Shown: piece after piece, positions 35,377-44,150 of the stretch | How the letters are laid out: each line of letters starts with the position of its first letter | Position numbering within the stretch: the stretch's first letter is position 1 | Source: Actinoalloteichus_B caeruleus | GTDB lineage: Bacteria > Actinomycetota > Actinomycetes > Mycobacteriales > Pseudonocardiaceae | Strand: one strand, 5' to 3' | Assembly (NCBI RefSeq): GCF_000718005.1 | Contig: NZ_JODV01000017.1 | DNA length: 64,000 bases | The notes under the pieces: generated by a model | Database searches by the model: none | Told to the model about the DNA's origin: nothing | The model's input: only the letters and a program-made list of their open reading frames with translations | Position numbers and translations under genes: made by a program

Positions 35377-35393
35377 CTGTCGACCGTCAACAG
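35377..35393. promoter_or_regulatory. 17-bp GntR operator between divergent units
   Basis: CTGTCGACCGTCAACAG is an inverted repeat of 7 matched pairs in 8 around a central base. It sits in the 137-bp gap between the operon and its GntR gene, so one site could control both directions. The surrounding sequence is less GC-rich than the genes, as expected for promoters. Confidence 0.7.
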
Positions 35394-35466
35394 TCAACCG
35401 AAATTTGATGCCAACATGTCCGCTAAGGTTGAGATCGCTCATCGGCGCGAGGGGGTAGAAGCACAC

Positions 35467-36135
35467 GTGTCACTGGACGTTCCAGCTCTGACCGGGGTCG
35501 AGCGACAGACGCTGCGCGAACAGAGCCTGCGACGACTTCGGGAGGCGATCCGCAGCGGCCAGCTGGCCCCGGGCACCCGCCTGATCGAGACGGAGCTCAG
35601 CAAGGCGCTGTCGGTGTCCAGGGGGACGTTGCGCGAGGCCCTGCGGCACCTGGAGCAGGAGGGGCTGGTGGCCGCCGACGAACGGGGCCGTTTGCTCGTC
35701 CGTGCCCTCACCCGGTCCGAGGTGATGGACATCTTCGCGGTCCGGGGGGCGCTGGAGGCCCTGGCGGTCGAGACGCTGTGCTCCGCCCCCGACAGGACCG
35801 AGATCGTCCGCGAACTGCGCGCCGCTCTCGCCGACCTCCGCGACGCCGGTGACGACCTGGACGACCTCGCCGAGGCGGACCTCGCCCTGCACACCCGGAT
35901 GTGCGAGCTCACCGGGAACTCCACGCTCGCTCAGTCCTGGTCGCACATCTCCGGCCTCACCAGGGCCACGATCACCAGGGCTGGGCCCGAGCTGGCGTTG
36001 CGCAACATGGACTGGAACCGGCACCAGCCGATCGTCGACGCCATCGAGGCGGGCGACGCCGCCCGGGGGCGGGAGGTCGTGCGCGAACACATGATGGACG
36101 CCGCCCAGCGCATCGTCGCCCTGCTCGACGTCTGA
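35467..36135 (+). CDS. GntR-family regulator, FCD (FadR-like) subgroup
   Basis: A 222-residue transcription factor. The winged HTH (about 12-72) reads LRRLREAIRSGQLAPGTRLI, ETELSKALSVSRGTLREALR and HLEQEGLVAADERGR. The FCD ligand domain has RGALEALAVETLC, LHTRMCELTGNSTL and the metal-type His in HQPIVDAIEAGD and REHMMDAA. The GTG start at 35467 gives the usual family length. An in-frame ATG at 35416 lies in the promoter area and has no ribosome site. It is divergent from the tetritol-type operon and the likely repressor of it. Confidence 0.88.
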   Translation: MSLDVPALTGVERQTLREQSLRRLREAIRSGQLAPGTRLIETELSKALSVSRGTLREALRHLEQEGLVAADERGRLLVRALTRSEVMDIFAVRGALEALAVETLCSAPDRTEIVRELRAALADLRDAGDDLDDLAEADLALHTRMCELTGNSTLAQSWSHISGLTRATITRAGPELALRNMDWNRHQPIVDAIEAGDAARGREVVREHMMDAAQRIVALLDV

Positions 36136-36151
36136 TCTGACCTGCCCCGCG

Positions 36152-36169
36152 CCGCCCGTCGACGGGCGG
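36152..36169 (+). terminator. Hairpin after the GntR gene
   Basis: CCGCCCGTCGACGGGCGG is a perfect 18-bp palindrome 16 nt beyond the stop codon. Confidence 0.6.
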
Positions 36170-36285
36170 GCGGACGGCCCGGCCCGGACCCCTCGTCCGG
36201 CGGGACACCCCGGTGACCTGGCCACACGACCGCCGCACTCGGGCTGGGGCCCGAGGGCGGCCGGGGCCGGAGCGGCCCGGTCGTG

Positions 36286-36312
36286 CGGCGCCGCCCACCG
36301 GAGGCGGCGCCG
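36286..36312 (-). terminator. Hairpin after the RNA helicase gene
   Basis: Arms CGGCGCCGCC and GGCGGCGCCG (10 bp, 7-nt loop) lie 8 nt downstream of the helicase stop. Confidence 0.65.
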
Positions 36313-36320
36313 TCACCAGG

Positions 36321-38828
36321 TCAGAGCTGGTCGACCGAGGTCACCGTGAGGACCGCCGTCCCCTCCTCGTCGGAGGCCGCCAGGTCCACCTCGGCACTGA
36401 TCCCCCAGTCGTGGTCGCCGGCGGGGTCGTCGAAGATCTGCCGGACCAGCCACCGACCGGGTTCCTCGGTGATGACCAGCAGAGCCGGCCCCCGGGCGTC
36501 GGGACCGGTGCCGATCTCGTCGTGTTCCTCGAAGTAGGGCTCGAGGGCGTCCCGCCAGGCCTCGGCGGTCCACCCCGCGCCGCCGTCGAGCTCGCCCAGC
36601 TCGTGGTACCGGCGGCGGGCGGCGAGTTCCACCCGGCGGAAGAGCGCGTTGCGCACCAGCACGCGGAACGCCCTCCGGTTCGCCGTGACCGGCGGCGCCG
36701 TGTGCTCGACGACCGGGGCGGCGGCCTCGCCCACCTCGACCGGGTTGACCAGCCGTTCCCACTCGTCGAGCAGGCTGGAGTCGACCTGGCGGACCAGTTC
36801 CCCCAGCCACTCCACGAAGTCGTTGAGCTCCTCGGTCTTGGCGTCCTCCGGCACGGTCTGCCGCAGGGCCTTGTAGACGTCGGCGAGATACCGCAGGACC
36901 AGTCCCTCCGAGCGCGCGAGCCCGTAGAAGGCGACGTAGTCGGCGAAGTCCATGCCGCGCTCGTACATGTCCCTGGCCACCGACTTCGGGGACAGTTCGT
37001 GGTCGGCGACCCACGGGTGCCCACGACGGTAGGTGGTGAAGGCGGCGTCGAGGAGCTCGGCGAGCGGTTTGGGGTGGGTGACCTCCTCCAGCAGCTCCAT
37101 CCGCTGCTCGTACTCGACCCCCTCGGCCTTGAGTTCCGCGACCACCTCTCCCCTGGCCTTGAACTGCTGGGCCGAGAGCACCTGCCGGGGGTCGTCGAGC
37201 GTGGCCTCGATGACCGAGACCACGTCCACCGCGTAGCCGGGGGCCTCGCGGTCGAGGAGCTCGATGGCTGCCAGCGCGAAGGGCGACAGCGGCTGGTTGA
37301 GGGCGAAGTCGAACTGGAGGTCCACGGTCAACCGGACCCGCCGGCCGTGCTCGTCCGGCTCGTCGAGCCGTTCGACGACACCGGCCGCGAGCAGGGCGCG
37401 GTAGATCGCGATGGCCCGCCGGATGTGGCGGAGCTGCCGACGGCGGTCCTCGTGGTTGTCCTCCAGCAGCTTGCGCATCGCGGCGAAGGCGTCACCGGGG
37501 CGGTCGATGACGTTGAGCAGCATCGAGTGGCTGACCTGGAAGCTGGAGTGCAACGGCTCGGGCTGCGCCTCGGTCAACTTCTTGAAGGTCGCGTCGCTCC
37601 AGGTGACGAACCCCTCCGGCGGCTTCTTCCGCACGACCTTGCGCCGCTTCTTGGGATCGTCGCCCGCCTTGGCCAGCGCCTTCTCGTTCTCGACGACGTG
37701 GTCGGGCGCCTGGACGACCACGGTGCCGATCGTGTCGTAACCCGCTCGCCCCGCCCGTCCCGCGATCTGGTGGAACTCGCGGGCGCGAAGGATCCTGGTC
37801 CGCACGCCGTCGTACTTGCTCAGAGCGGTGAACACGACGGTGCGGATGGGCACGTTGATGCCGACGCCGAGCGTGTCCGTGCCGCAGATGACCTTGAGCA
37901 GACCGGCCTGGGCCAGCTGTTCCACCAGCCGCCGGTACTTGGGCAGCATGCCCGCGTGGTGCACGCCGATCCCGTGCCGCACCAGGCGCGACAGGATCTT
38001 GCCGAAGCCGGGGGCGAACCGGAACCCTCCGAGCATCTCGGCGATCGCGGCCTTCTCCGCCTTGGTGCACACGTTGATGCTCATCAGCGACTGCGCCCGT
38101 TCCAGCGCCGCCGCCTGCGCGAAGTGCACCACGTAGACGGGGGCGTCGTTGGTGGACAGCAGCTCGCTGATCGTCTCGTGCAGGGGGGTCGTCACGTAGC
38201 GGAAGAACAGCGGCACCGGGCGCTCCGCCGAGGCGACCACGGCCGTCGGCCGGCCGGTGCGCCTGGTCAGGTCCGCCTCGAACCTGCTCACGTCGCCGAG
38301 GGTGGCCGACATCAGCAGGAACTGGGCCTGGGGCAGCTCGAGGATGGGCACCTGCCAGGCCCACCCGCGGTCCGGCTCGGAGTAGAAGTGGAACTCGTCC
38401 ATCACGACCTGGCCGACGTCGGCGCGGTCCCCGTCCCGCAGGGCGATGTTGGCGAGGATCTCCGCCGTGCAGCAGATGATCGGCGCGTCGGCGTTCACGC
38501 TGCTGTCGCCGGTCATCATGCCGACGTTCTCCGGCCCGAAGATCGCGCACAGGTCGAAGAACTTCTCCGAGACGAGAGCCTTGATCGGGGCGGTGTAGAA
38601 GCTGCGGACGCCCCCGGCCAACGCGGTGAAGTGGGCGCCGACCGCGACGAGGCTCTTGCCGGACCCGGTCGGGGTGTTCAGGATGACGTTCGCCCCGGAG
38701 ACGACCTCGATGAGCGCTTCCTCCTGGGCCGGGTAGAGCTCGGTCCCCCGCTCGGAGGCCCAGGTCGCGAAGGACTCGAAGAGCGTGTCGGGGTCGGGGT
38801 CGTTCGGCAGCAGGTCGTTGAGTCTCAT
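36321..38828 (-). CDS. Ski2-like DEAD/DEAH-box RNA helicase with DUF3516-type C-terminus
   Basis: An 835-residue superfamily-2 helicase. Motif I is NTPTGSGKSLVAVG (near residue 50), Ia is YTAPIKALVSEKFF, motif II is VMDEFHF, III is LMSATLGD, and IV-VI run from VVHFAQAAALERAQ through TDTLGVGINVPIRTV to FHQIAGRAGRAGYDT. The 350-residue C-terminal region (SFQVSHSMLLNVIDRP, DFADYVAFYGLARSEGLVLR) matches the actinobacterial DUF3516 extension. It is probably involved in RNA processing or decay. The ATG at 38828 has only a weak ribosome site. It seems to be a single-gene unit. Confidence 0.92.
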   Translation of the reverse strand: MRLNDLLPNDPDPDTLFESFATWASERGTELYPAQEEALIEVVSGANVILNTPTGSGKSLVAVGAHFTALAGGVRSFYTAPIKALVSEKFFDLCAIFGPENVGMMTGDSSVNADAPIICCTAEILANIALRDGDRADVGQVVMDEFHFYSEPDRGWAWQVPILELPQAQFLLMSATLGDVSRFEADLTRRTGRPTAVVASAERPVPLFFRYVTTPLHETISELLSTNDAPVYVVHFAQAAALERAQSLMSINVCTKAEKAAIAEMLGGFRFAPGFGKILSRLVRHGIGVHHAGMLPKYRRLVEQLAQAGLLKVICGTDTLGVGINVPIRTVVFTALSKYDGVRTRILRAREFHQIAGRAGRAGYDTIGTVVVQAPDHVVENEKALAKAGDDPKKRRKVVRKKPPEGFVTWSDATFKKLTEAQPEPLHSSFQVSHSMLLNVIDRPGDAFAAMRKLLEDNHEDRRRQLRHIRRAIAIYRALLAAGVVERLDEPDEHGRRVRLTVDLQFDFALNQPLSPFALAAIELLDREAPGYAVDVVSVIEATLDDPRQVLSAQQFKARGEVVAELKAEGVEYEQRMELLEEVTHPKPLAELLDAAFTTYRRGHPWVADHELSPKSVARDMYERGMDFADYVAFYGLARSEGLVLRYLADVYKALRQTVPEDAKTEELNDFVEWLGELVRQVDSSLLDEWERLVNPVEVGEAAAPVVEHTAPPVTANRRAFRVLVRNALFRRVELAARRRYHELGELDGGAGWTAEAWRDALEPYFEEHDEIGTGPDARGPALLVITEEPGRWLVRQIFDDPAGDHDWGISAEVDLAASDEEGTAVLTVTSVDQL

Positions 38829-38983
38829 GGTGATGTGGATCGTGCCTCGTCTCGGAGGGCGGGGAGAACCGGGGTGCTGGCCGGTTCCTCCCGCGGCGGC
38901 CGCCGCCCCTGGTGCGGGCCGACGGGGTGGGTTGTGGGGGTGCGGGATGGTTCTCGGGGTTGGGAGGTGATGGTGACGTGGAG

Positions 38984-39010
38984 TTGGTTTCACTTGACAC
39001 TGAAACAACC
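38984..39010. promoter_or_regulatory. Inverted repeat upstream of the helicase gene
   Basis: GGTTTCA and TGAAAC face each other across CTTGACAC, in a locally less GC-rich stretch between the GPP34 gene end and the helicase start. It may be an operator or part of the helicase promoter. Only the symmetry supports this. Confidence 0.3.
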
Positions 39011-39063
39011 GTGCGCACTGAAGGAGGCGGCGCACTCCAGGGCGCGCCCCTGGTCGGCCCGAC

Positions 39064-39732
39064 TCAGCTCGCGTGCACGGCCACCGCGGCACCGGTCGCG
39101 ACGGCCACCTGGATGTCCGCGAGCACCGTGCGCAGCGCCGGCGCGGCCTCGCCACTGCGTTCGGTGAGGGCCGCCAGGCGTTGCTTGTGCTGGCGCTTGT
39201 CCCGGCGCGGCACCACCGACGTCACGGAGCCCGCCGACAGCAGCGAGACCATCGCCGCGTCGAGGGCGTCCACCCGCTCCACGGGTTCGGTCCCCGTCAG
39301 CACCTCGACGACTCGACGGCGCAGCGAGGTCACCGTGTCCCCGTCCTCTACGACGACTCGTTCGACGGGGAGGACACCCAGCGCGAACTCGCGACGACGC
39401 CGCAGGTAGCCGCGCTCCTCGAGCCCTCCCACGACCTCGTCCACCGCCGGGCGGGGCCGCCGACGCACCCACGCCTTCCAGGCACGCGGGCGCTCCTGGG
39501 CGATCTCCCGCAGGACGCCGTCCAGGAACGGGTCACCGGTGGCCTGGGCCCGCAGGCACGAGGCGCGTCCCCGGGAGTCCACGAGCCGCCCGGCCAGCAG
39601 GAGCTCGGTGAGCGCCCCGGCGCGCAGCAGGTAGCCGACCACCTGCCTGCTGTCCAACCGGTTCGACCGGATGTCGCAGCATGCCAGCAACAGGCGCCCG
39701 GGGAGTGTCTCCGGCAGTCGCGGTCTGGGCAC
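39064..39732 (-). CDS. GPP34 (GOLPH3/Vps74-like) phosphoprotein family
   Basis: A 222-residue helical protein of the GPP34 family, common in actinobacteria. The typical start LPETLPGRLLLACCDIRSNR and VGYLLRAGALTELLLAGRLVD lead to a charged middle (RAWKAWVRRRP) and a C-terminal small-residue helix. The eukaryotic members bind phosphoinositides at the Golgi; the bacterial role is unknown. The GTG start at 39732 follows GGGAG. It is on the same strand as the DUF2267 gene 126 bp upstream. Confidence 0.82.
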   Translation of the reverse strand: MPRPRLPETLPGRLLLACCDIRSNRLDSRQVVGYLLRAGALTELLLAGRLVDSRGRASCLRAQATGDPFLDGVLREIAQERPRAWKAWVRRRPRPAVDEVVGGLEERGYLRRRREFALGVLPVERVVVEDGDTVTSLRRRVVEVLTGTEPVERVDALDAAMVSLLSAGSVTSVVPRRDKRQHKQRLAALTERSGEAAPALRTVLADIQVAVATGAAVAVHAS

Positions 39733-39858
39733 TCTCGTCTCCCGTCCTCGTGCTCCGCGCCGGAGGTGTCGACGGCGCACCCTCGTTCGATGGCGCACCA
39801 TTCAACCAGCATCCACGCGGGAACGGGACCGCTCACCCGCCGCGAGGCGGCTCATCGC

Positions 39859-40269
39859 TCAGGTCATCCGACCGCTGCTCCCCGAGTCGATGAGGCCACG
39901 CATCTCCTCGGGCAGGGAGTCGCGGACGCGGTGCAGCGTCTCCCCCTGCGTGGCCTCGCCGAGGACCTCCAGCACCACCCGGGCGTCGTAGACCGCCTTG
40001 GGCGGGTCCACCCCGGCGCGGCGGGCCACCCGGTGGGTGAACTCGTCCAGGTCGAACCGCTCGCCCGACCCGGCACCCCCCATCGTGATCGTGCGGCGGA
40101 GGCTCACCGCGATCTCCCGGGGTAGTTGGGCCGCCAGGTGTTCGGCCTGCGGTTCGGGTATCCGTTCGCCCAGGGTCTCCAGGGTCGCCCGGGTGACACC
40201 TTCGGCCTGCCCCCGACTGGACAGGCGCGCCCGGTGTTGCACGGCGCCGATGAACTCGTCGTGTCGCAT
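39859..40269 (-). CDS. DUF2267 family protein
   Basis: A 136-residue cytosolic protein. It opens with MRHDEFIGAVQHRARLSSRG and continues RATLETLGERIPEPQAEHLAAQLP, the conserved DUF2267 start and first helix pair. A second similar half (FDLDEFTHRVARRAGVDP, LEVLGEATQGETLHRVRDSLP, EEMRGLI) completes the usual repeat-like layout. ATG 40269 has an AGGAGG site 8 nt upstream. The biochemical function of DUF2267 is not known to me. It is divergent from the HelR-type gene. Confidence 0.88.
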   Translation of the reverse strand: MRHDEFIGAVQHRARLSSRGQAEGVTRATLETLGERIPEPQAEHLAAQLPREIAVSLRRTITMGGAGSGERFDLDEFTHRVARRAGVDPPKAVYDARVVLEVLGEATQGETLHRVRDSLPEEMRGLIDSGSSGRMT

Positions 40270-40439
40270 CCGCCCCACCTCCTGCCTGGTGTCGCCGTCC
40301 GAACAGTCGGGGGTTACCCGGCTCGTCAGGGCATTACCCGCACGACGCCGTGGACGTTCCGACGGGAACGCGAGGAGGGAGGTTGAGTCATTCGGAACAC
40401 GCGGATGACAGCGAGGTTCGAAGCGTGGACGCCCTCTGC

Positions 40440-40488
40440 TAAGATTCAACACCCTGCACAGCAGGAAGTGGAGCGTTGAGGGCAACGC
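40440..40488 (+). promoter_or_regulatory. Promoter and leader hairpin of the HelR-type gene
   Basis: A TAAGAT -10 box (40440-40445) has a TTCGAA -35 candidate 17 bp upstream (40417-40422). The leader contains a hairpin GCGTTG-AGGG-CAACGC (40473-40488). I looked for the rifamycin-associated element that precedes known helR genes and did not find it. Confidence 0.45.
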
Positions 40489-40517
40489 CCTGACAAACTA
40501 GCAAGGGACGGAGACCG

Positions 40518-42824
40518 TTGTCAAGCACCTCGCGTCACGCGGACACCGACGGCAGGGAAGCCGAGCTCCGCGCGGAACAGGACTACGTGTCCATGCTCTA
40601 CGGGCGACTCGACGCGCTCCGCTACGAGGCCTCCGACAAACATGCCACGGTCCTGCGGGAGAACGACCCGGAGAACCCGCAGGAACGCTGGGAACGCGAC
40701 GTGTCGGCGGGGATGTACGCGGAGCGGCTGTCCCGGTTCCGGGAGGTCGAGGACGGGTTGTGCTTCGGACGGCTCGACCTGGACACCGGTGAGCGCAACT
40801 ACATCGGTCGGTTGGGCCTGTTCGACGAGGGCAACGAGTACGCCCCGCTCCTGATGGACTGGCGCGCCCCCGCCGCTCGCCCCTTCTACACCGCCACCGC
40901 CGCCTCCCCCGAGGGTGTGCTGAAGCGCCGGCACATCCGCACCGTCGCGCGGACGGTGAAGGCGGTCGACGACGAGGTCCTGGACGTCACCGCCGCACGA
41001 GGCGACCGGCCCTCCTCCTCGCTCACCGCCGAGGCGACGCTCTTCGCCGCGCTCGACGAGAGCCGGACGGGGCGGATGAAGGACATCGTCGCGACCATCC
41101 AGCAGGAGCAGGACCGCATCATCCGTTCCTCGCGCAACGGGGTGTTGGTCGTGCAGGGCGGTCCGGGAACCGGCAAGACCGCCGTCGCCCTGCACCGCAC
41201 CGCCTACCTGCTCTACACCTACCGCGACCAGCTCGCCAAGCGCGGCACCCTCGTCGTCGGCCCCAACCCCACCTTCCTGCGCTACATCGAGCAGGTGCTG
41301 CCCTCGCTCGGTGAGACCGGCGTGCTGCTGGCCACGGTGGCCGAGCTGTACCCCGGCATCAGCGCGACCCGACGCGAGTCCCCCGAGGCCGCCGAGATCA
41401 AAGGCCGAGGGGAGATGGCCAAGGTCGTCGCCAAGGCGATCAAGGACCGCCAGCTCGTACCCCGGCAGCCCGTCGAGCTGACCGTGGAGATGGAGCCCGT
41501 GGTCCTGGACAAGACCATCGTCACGCAGGCCAGGACCCGCGCCCGCCGCTCCCGCCGGCCGCACAACGAGGCGAAGGAGATCTTCGTCCGCGAGGTCATC
41601 GCCGCGCTCGCCAGGCAGATGGCCGACCGGCTGGGCAGCCACCTGCTCGAACGGGGCGACCTCACGGACATCAGGGCCGAGTTGGAGGAGGACACCGAGC
41701 TGAGGAGGACGCTGGACGAGCTCTGGCCCACCCTCACCCCGCAGCGGCTCCTCTCCGACCTGTTCTCCTCACCCGACCGGTTGCGGCGTGCCACGCCGAA
41801 GCTGAGCGACGAGGAACGGGCCATGCTGCTGCGGCCCAAGGCCGGGGGCTGGACGCCGGCGGACGTCCCGCTGCTCGACGAGGCGGCCGAACTCCTCGGC
41901 AAGGACGACAGGGCCGCCAGGAAACGGGAGGCGCGCCAGCGGCGGCGGGAACTCGCCTACGCCCAGGGCGTCCTGGAGATCCTGGAGCTTGAGGAGGAGC
42001 TGGACCCCGAGCTGCTGCGCGCCACCGACATCGTCGACGCGCGCCTGCTGGCCGACCGCCACGAGGAACGGCGGTTCGAGACCACCGCGGAACGCGCCGC
42101 CGCCGACCGGACCTGGACCTACGGCCACGTCGTGGTCGACGAGGCCCAGGAGCTCTCCGACATGGCGTGGCGGATGCTGATGCGCCGCTGCCCGAGCAAG
42201 TCCATGACACTGGTCGGGGACGTCGCCCAGACCGGCGACGCGGCCGGTACGAGCTCGTGGGGAGCCGTCCTGGACCCCTACGTCAACGACCGGTGGCGGC
42301 TGGAACAGCTCACCGTGAACTACCGGACTCCGGTCGAGATCATGGCCGTCGCGGCGGAGGTCCTCACCGCGATCGACCCGGCGTTGGAGGCACCCAGTTC
42401 GGTCCGGGAGACCGGTTCCCACCCGTGGAGCGCCCGGGTACCCGGCGCCGAGCTGGCCGAGCGGGTGGCGGCGCTGACCGCGGCCCAGGTGGAGGAGGTC
42501 GGCGACGGCCTGGTCGCCGTCCTGACCCCGCCCGCGCTCCTGGCGGAGGTGGGCAGCGCCGTCCACGCGGTGGTACCGGACGCGGCGACCGGCGAGGGCG
42601 GCCCGGAGGCGCTGACCAGCAGGGTGACGGTCCTGACGGTGGGTGAGGCGAAGGGCCTGGAGTTCGACGCCGTGCTGGTCGTGGAGCCCGCCGAGATCCT
42701 CGCGGGTTCGGCCCGGGGCCTGAACGACCTCTACGTCGCGCTCACCAGGGCCACCCAACAGCTAGGGGTGGTGCACAGCACTGATCTCCCACCCAGCCTG
42801 ACCGGGCTGCGCCCCCGGGGCTGA
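40518..42824 (+). CDS. helR: HelR/HelD-type RNA polymerase recycling ATPase
   Basis: A 768-residue UvrD-like ATPase that dissociates stalled RNA polymerase. A long charged N-terminus (about 1-190: AEQDYVSMLYGRLDALR, ERNYIGRLGLFDEGNEYAPLLMDWRAPAARPFY) is diagnostic for HelD. Walker A is VVQGGPGTGKTAVALHR, Walker B is VVVDEAQELSDMAWRM, followed by TLVGDVAQTG, VNYRTPVEI and YVALTRATQQLGVVH. The start is a TTG preceded by a GGAG site. Streptomyces HelR homologues give rifamycin resistance by displacing the drug from polymerase. Whether this one does is unknown, and its promoter lacks the element I would expect. Confidence 0.85.
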   Translation: MSSTSRHADTDGREAELRAEQDYVSMLYGRLDALRYEASDKHATVLRENDPENPQERWERDVSAGMYAERLSRFREVEDGLCFGRLDLDTGERNYIGRLGLFDEGNEYAPLLMDWRAPAARPFYTATAASPEGVLKRRHIRTVARTVKAVDDEVLDVTAARGDRPSSSLTAEATLFAALDESRTGRMKDIVATIQQEQDRIIRSSRNGVLVVQGGPGTGKTAVALHRTAYLLYTYRDQLAKRGTLVVGPNPTFLRYIEQVLPSLGETGVLLATVAELYPGISATRRESPEAAEIKGRGEMAKVVAKAIKDRQLVPRQPVELTVEMEPVVLDKTIVTQARTRARRSRRPHNEAKEIFVREVIAALARQMADRLGSHLLERGDLTDIRAELEEDTELRRTLDELWPTLTPQRLLSDLFSSPDRLRRATPKLSDEERAMLLRPKAGGWTPADVPLLDEAAELLGKDDRAARKREARQRRRELAYAQGVLEILELEEELDPELLRATDIVDARLLADRHEERRFETTAERAAADRTWTYGHVVVDEAQELSDMAWRMLMRRCPSKSMTLVGDVAQTGDAAGTSSWGAVLDPYVNDRWRLEQLTVNYRTPVEIMAVAAEVLTAIDPALEAPSSVRETGSHPWSARVPGAELAERVAALTAAQVEEVGDGLVAVLTPPALLAEVGSAVHAVVPDAATGEGGPEALTSRVTVLTVGEAKGLEFDAVLVVEPAEILAGSARGLNDLYVALTRATQQLGVVHSTDLPPSLTGLRPRG

Positions 42825-42831
42825 GGCCGAT

Positions 42832-42851
42832 CCCCGACACCGGGGTCGGGG
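42832..42851 (+). terminator. Hairpin after the HelR-type gene
   Basis: Arms CCCCGAC and GTCGGGG with a 6-nt loop begin 8 nt after the stop codon. Confidence 0.6.
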
Positions 42852-43064
42852 GTTGGTCGGGGTGGTGGGAGGGTCGTCGCCGGGACGGATGGGTTCGGTT
42901 CGCACTGAAGTGACCCACGTGGATGAACTGAGCTGGGGAACGTGCCCCACGGATCCCGGGGCGCGGGCGGCACCACCCGAGGGCACGGGGTGGCCGGGTC
43001 TCGAGCAACGCCGTCCGCCCCGGGCCCTGACCGGTCGCCACCGGGAGTTCGCCCTCCCGCGGCG

Positions 43065-44150
43065 TCAGAACTCGAGCACCACCTGGACGGTCGGAACCCG
43101 CCGGTCCGCCACCGCCGACAGCGCCTCCACGCCGTGGGCGAACGGGACGACGTGGGTGATCGCGTGCTCCCGCACCGCCGGACCGTGCGCGCGCAGCAAC
43201 CGCACCGTCTCCTCCGCCAGCCTCGAACGGTCCCACACCGCCCCTGTCCCCACGGGCAACCTGCCGCTGCGGACGCCGCGGAGGACCAGACCGTTGTGGT
43301 GGAACTCCTGGCTGAGGTCCACGTCGGTCAGGCCGTCGCGGTAGGTGGCGAGGTCGATGACCGTGCCCTGTGGGCGGACCGAGCGGAGCGCGGTGGCGAG
43401 GCTCTCCCCCGTGCCCCGGCACTGGAAGACGAGGTCGGCTCCCCGCTCGACGGTGTTGTGGCGCCAGGCGCTCTTGCAGTACTCCCAGGCAGGCAGTTCC
43501 GCCTCGTCGACGGTGGGCAGCCCGAGACCACGGGCCGCCGCCAGGCGGGTCGGGTCCCGGTCGGCGACGACGACGGCCGCGCCGTGGTGGGCGGCGAAGA
43601 GCGCGGTCAGCAGGCCGACCATGCCGGCGCCGGTGACCAGCACGCCACGGTCCCGGACCCCGTCTCCCAGGCGTGCCGCCGGAGCCGGCGCGGCGTGCAG
43701 CAGCGCGTTCGCGCACAACGGCCCCAGTTTCGCCAGGTAGATCCCCAGCACGGGGTCCAGGTCCGGCGGCACCGGCATCGAGAAGTAGTCCCGGCGGGAA
43801 CGCTGCCCGGTGCGGTGGCCGTAGGACATGGCCAGCACCTCACCCAGTCGGACCGCGTGCGAGCGGGACTCGACGACCTCGGCCACCTCCATGAAACCCA
43901 GGCGGCTGATCGGGTATCCCACCGCCGCCTCGCCGGGGACGAACACGCCGTGTTCCCGGTGCCAACCGTGCGTCAGGTAGGGGTGGGTCCCGTCGACGAA
44001 CGACACCTCCGCGCCCGAGGAGAGGCCGCTGAACAGGGTTCGGACCCAGAACTCCTCGGGTCCCAGCGCCGCCTCGACGGAGTCGAAGAAGTCGGGCACG
44101 CCCGGTGCCCGCACCCCCAGGGACCTCACCGGCCAGGACTCAGTGGGCAT
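43065..44150 (-). CDS. MDR-family dehydrogenase (zinc-type dehydrogenase homologue)
   Basis: A 361-residue medium-chain dehydrogenase-like protein. The Rossmann part has VLVTGAGMVGLLTALFAAHH and VVVADRDPTRLAAARGLG, followed by GADLVFQCRGTGESLATALR. The N-terminal GroES-like part lacks the usual GHE zinc motif and structural Cys cluster, so catalytic zinc may be absent or bound differently. ATG 44150 lies inside the upstream oxidoreductase gene (11-nt overlap), so the two are made together. The pair probably oxidises or epimerises a polyol or sugar. The substrate is unknown. Confidence 0.78.
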   Translation of the reverse strand: MPTESWPVRSLGVRAPGVPDFFDSVEAALGPEEFWVRTLFSGLSSGAEVSFVDGTHPYLTHGWHREHGVFVPGEAAVGYPISRLGFMEVAEVVESRSHAVRLGEVLAMSYGHRTGQRSRRDYFSMPVPPDLDPVLGIYLAKLGPLCANALLHAAPAPAARLGDGVRDRGVLVTGAGMVGLLTALFAAHHGAAVVVADRDPTRLAAARGLGLPTVDEAELPAWEYCKSAWRHNTVERGADLVFQCRGTGESLATALRSVRPQGTVIDLATYRDGLTDVDLSQEFHHNGLVLRGVRSGRLPVGTGAVWDRSRLAEETVRLLRAHGPAVREHAITHVVPFAHGVEALSAVADRRVPTVQVVLEF

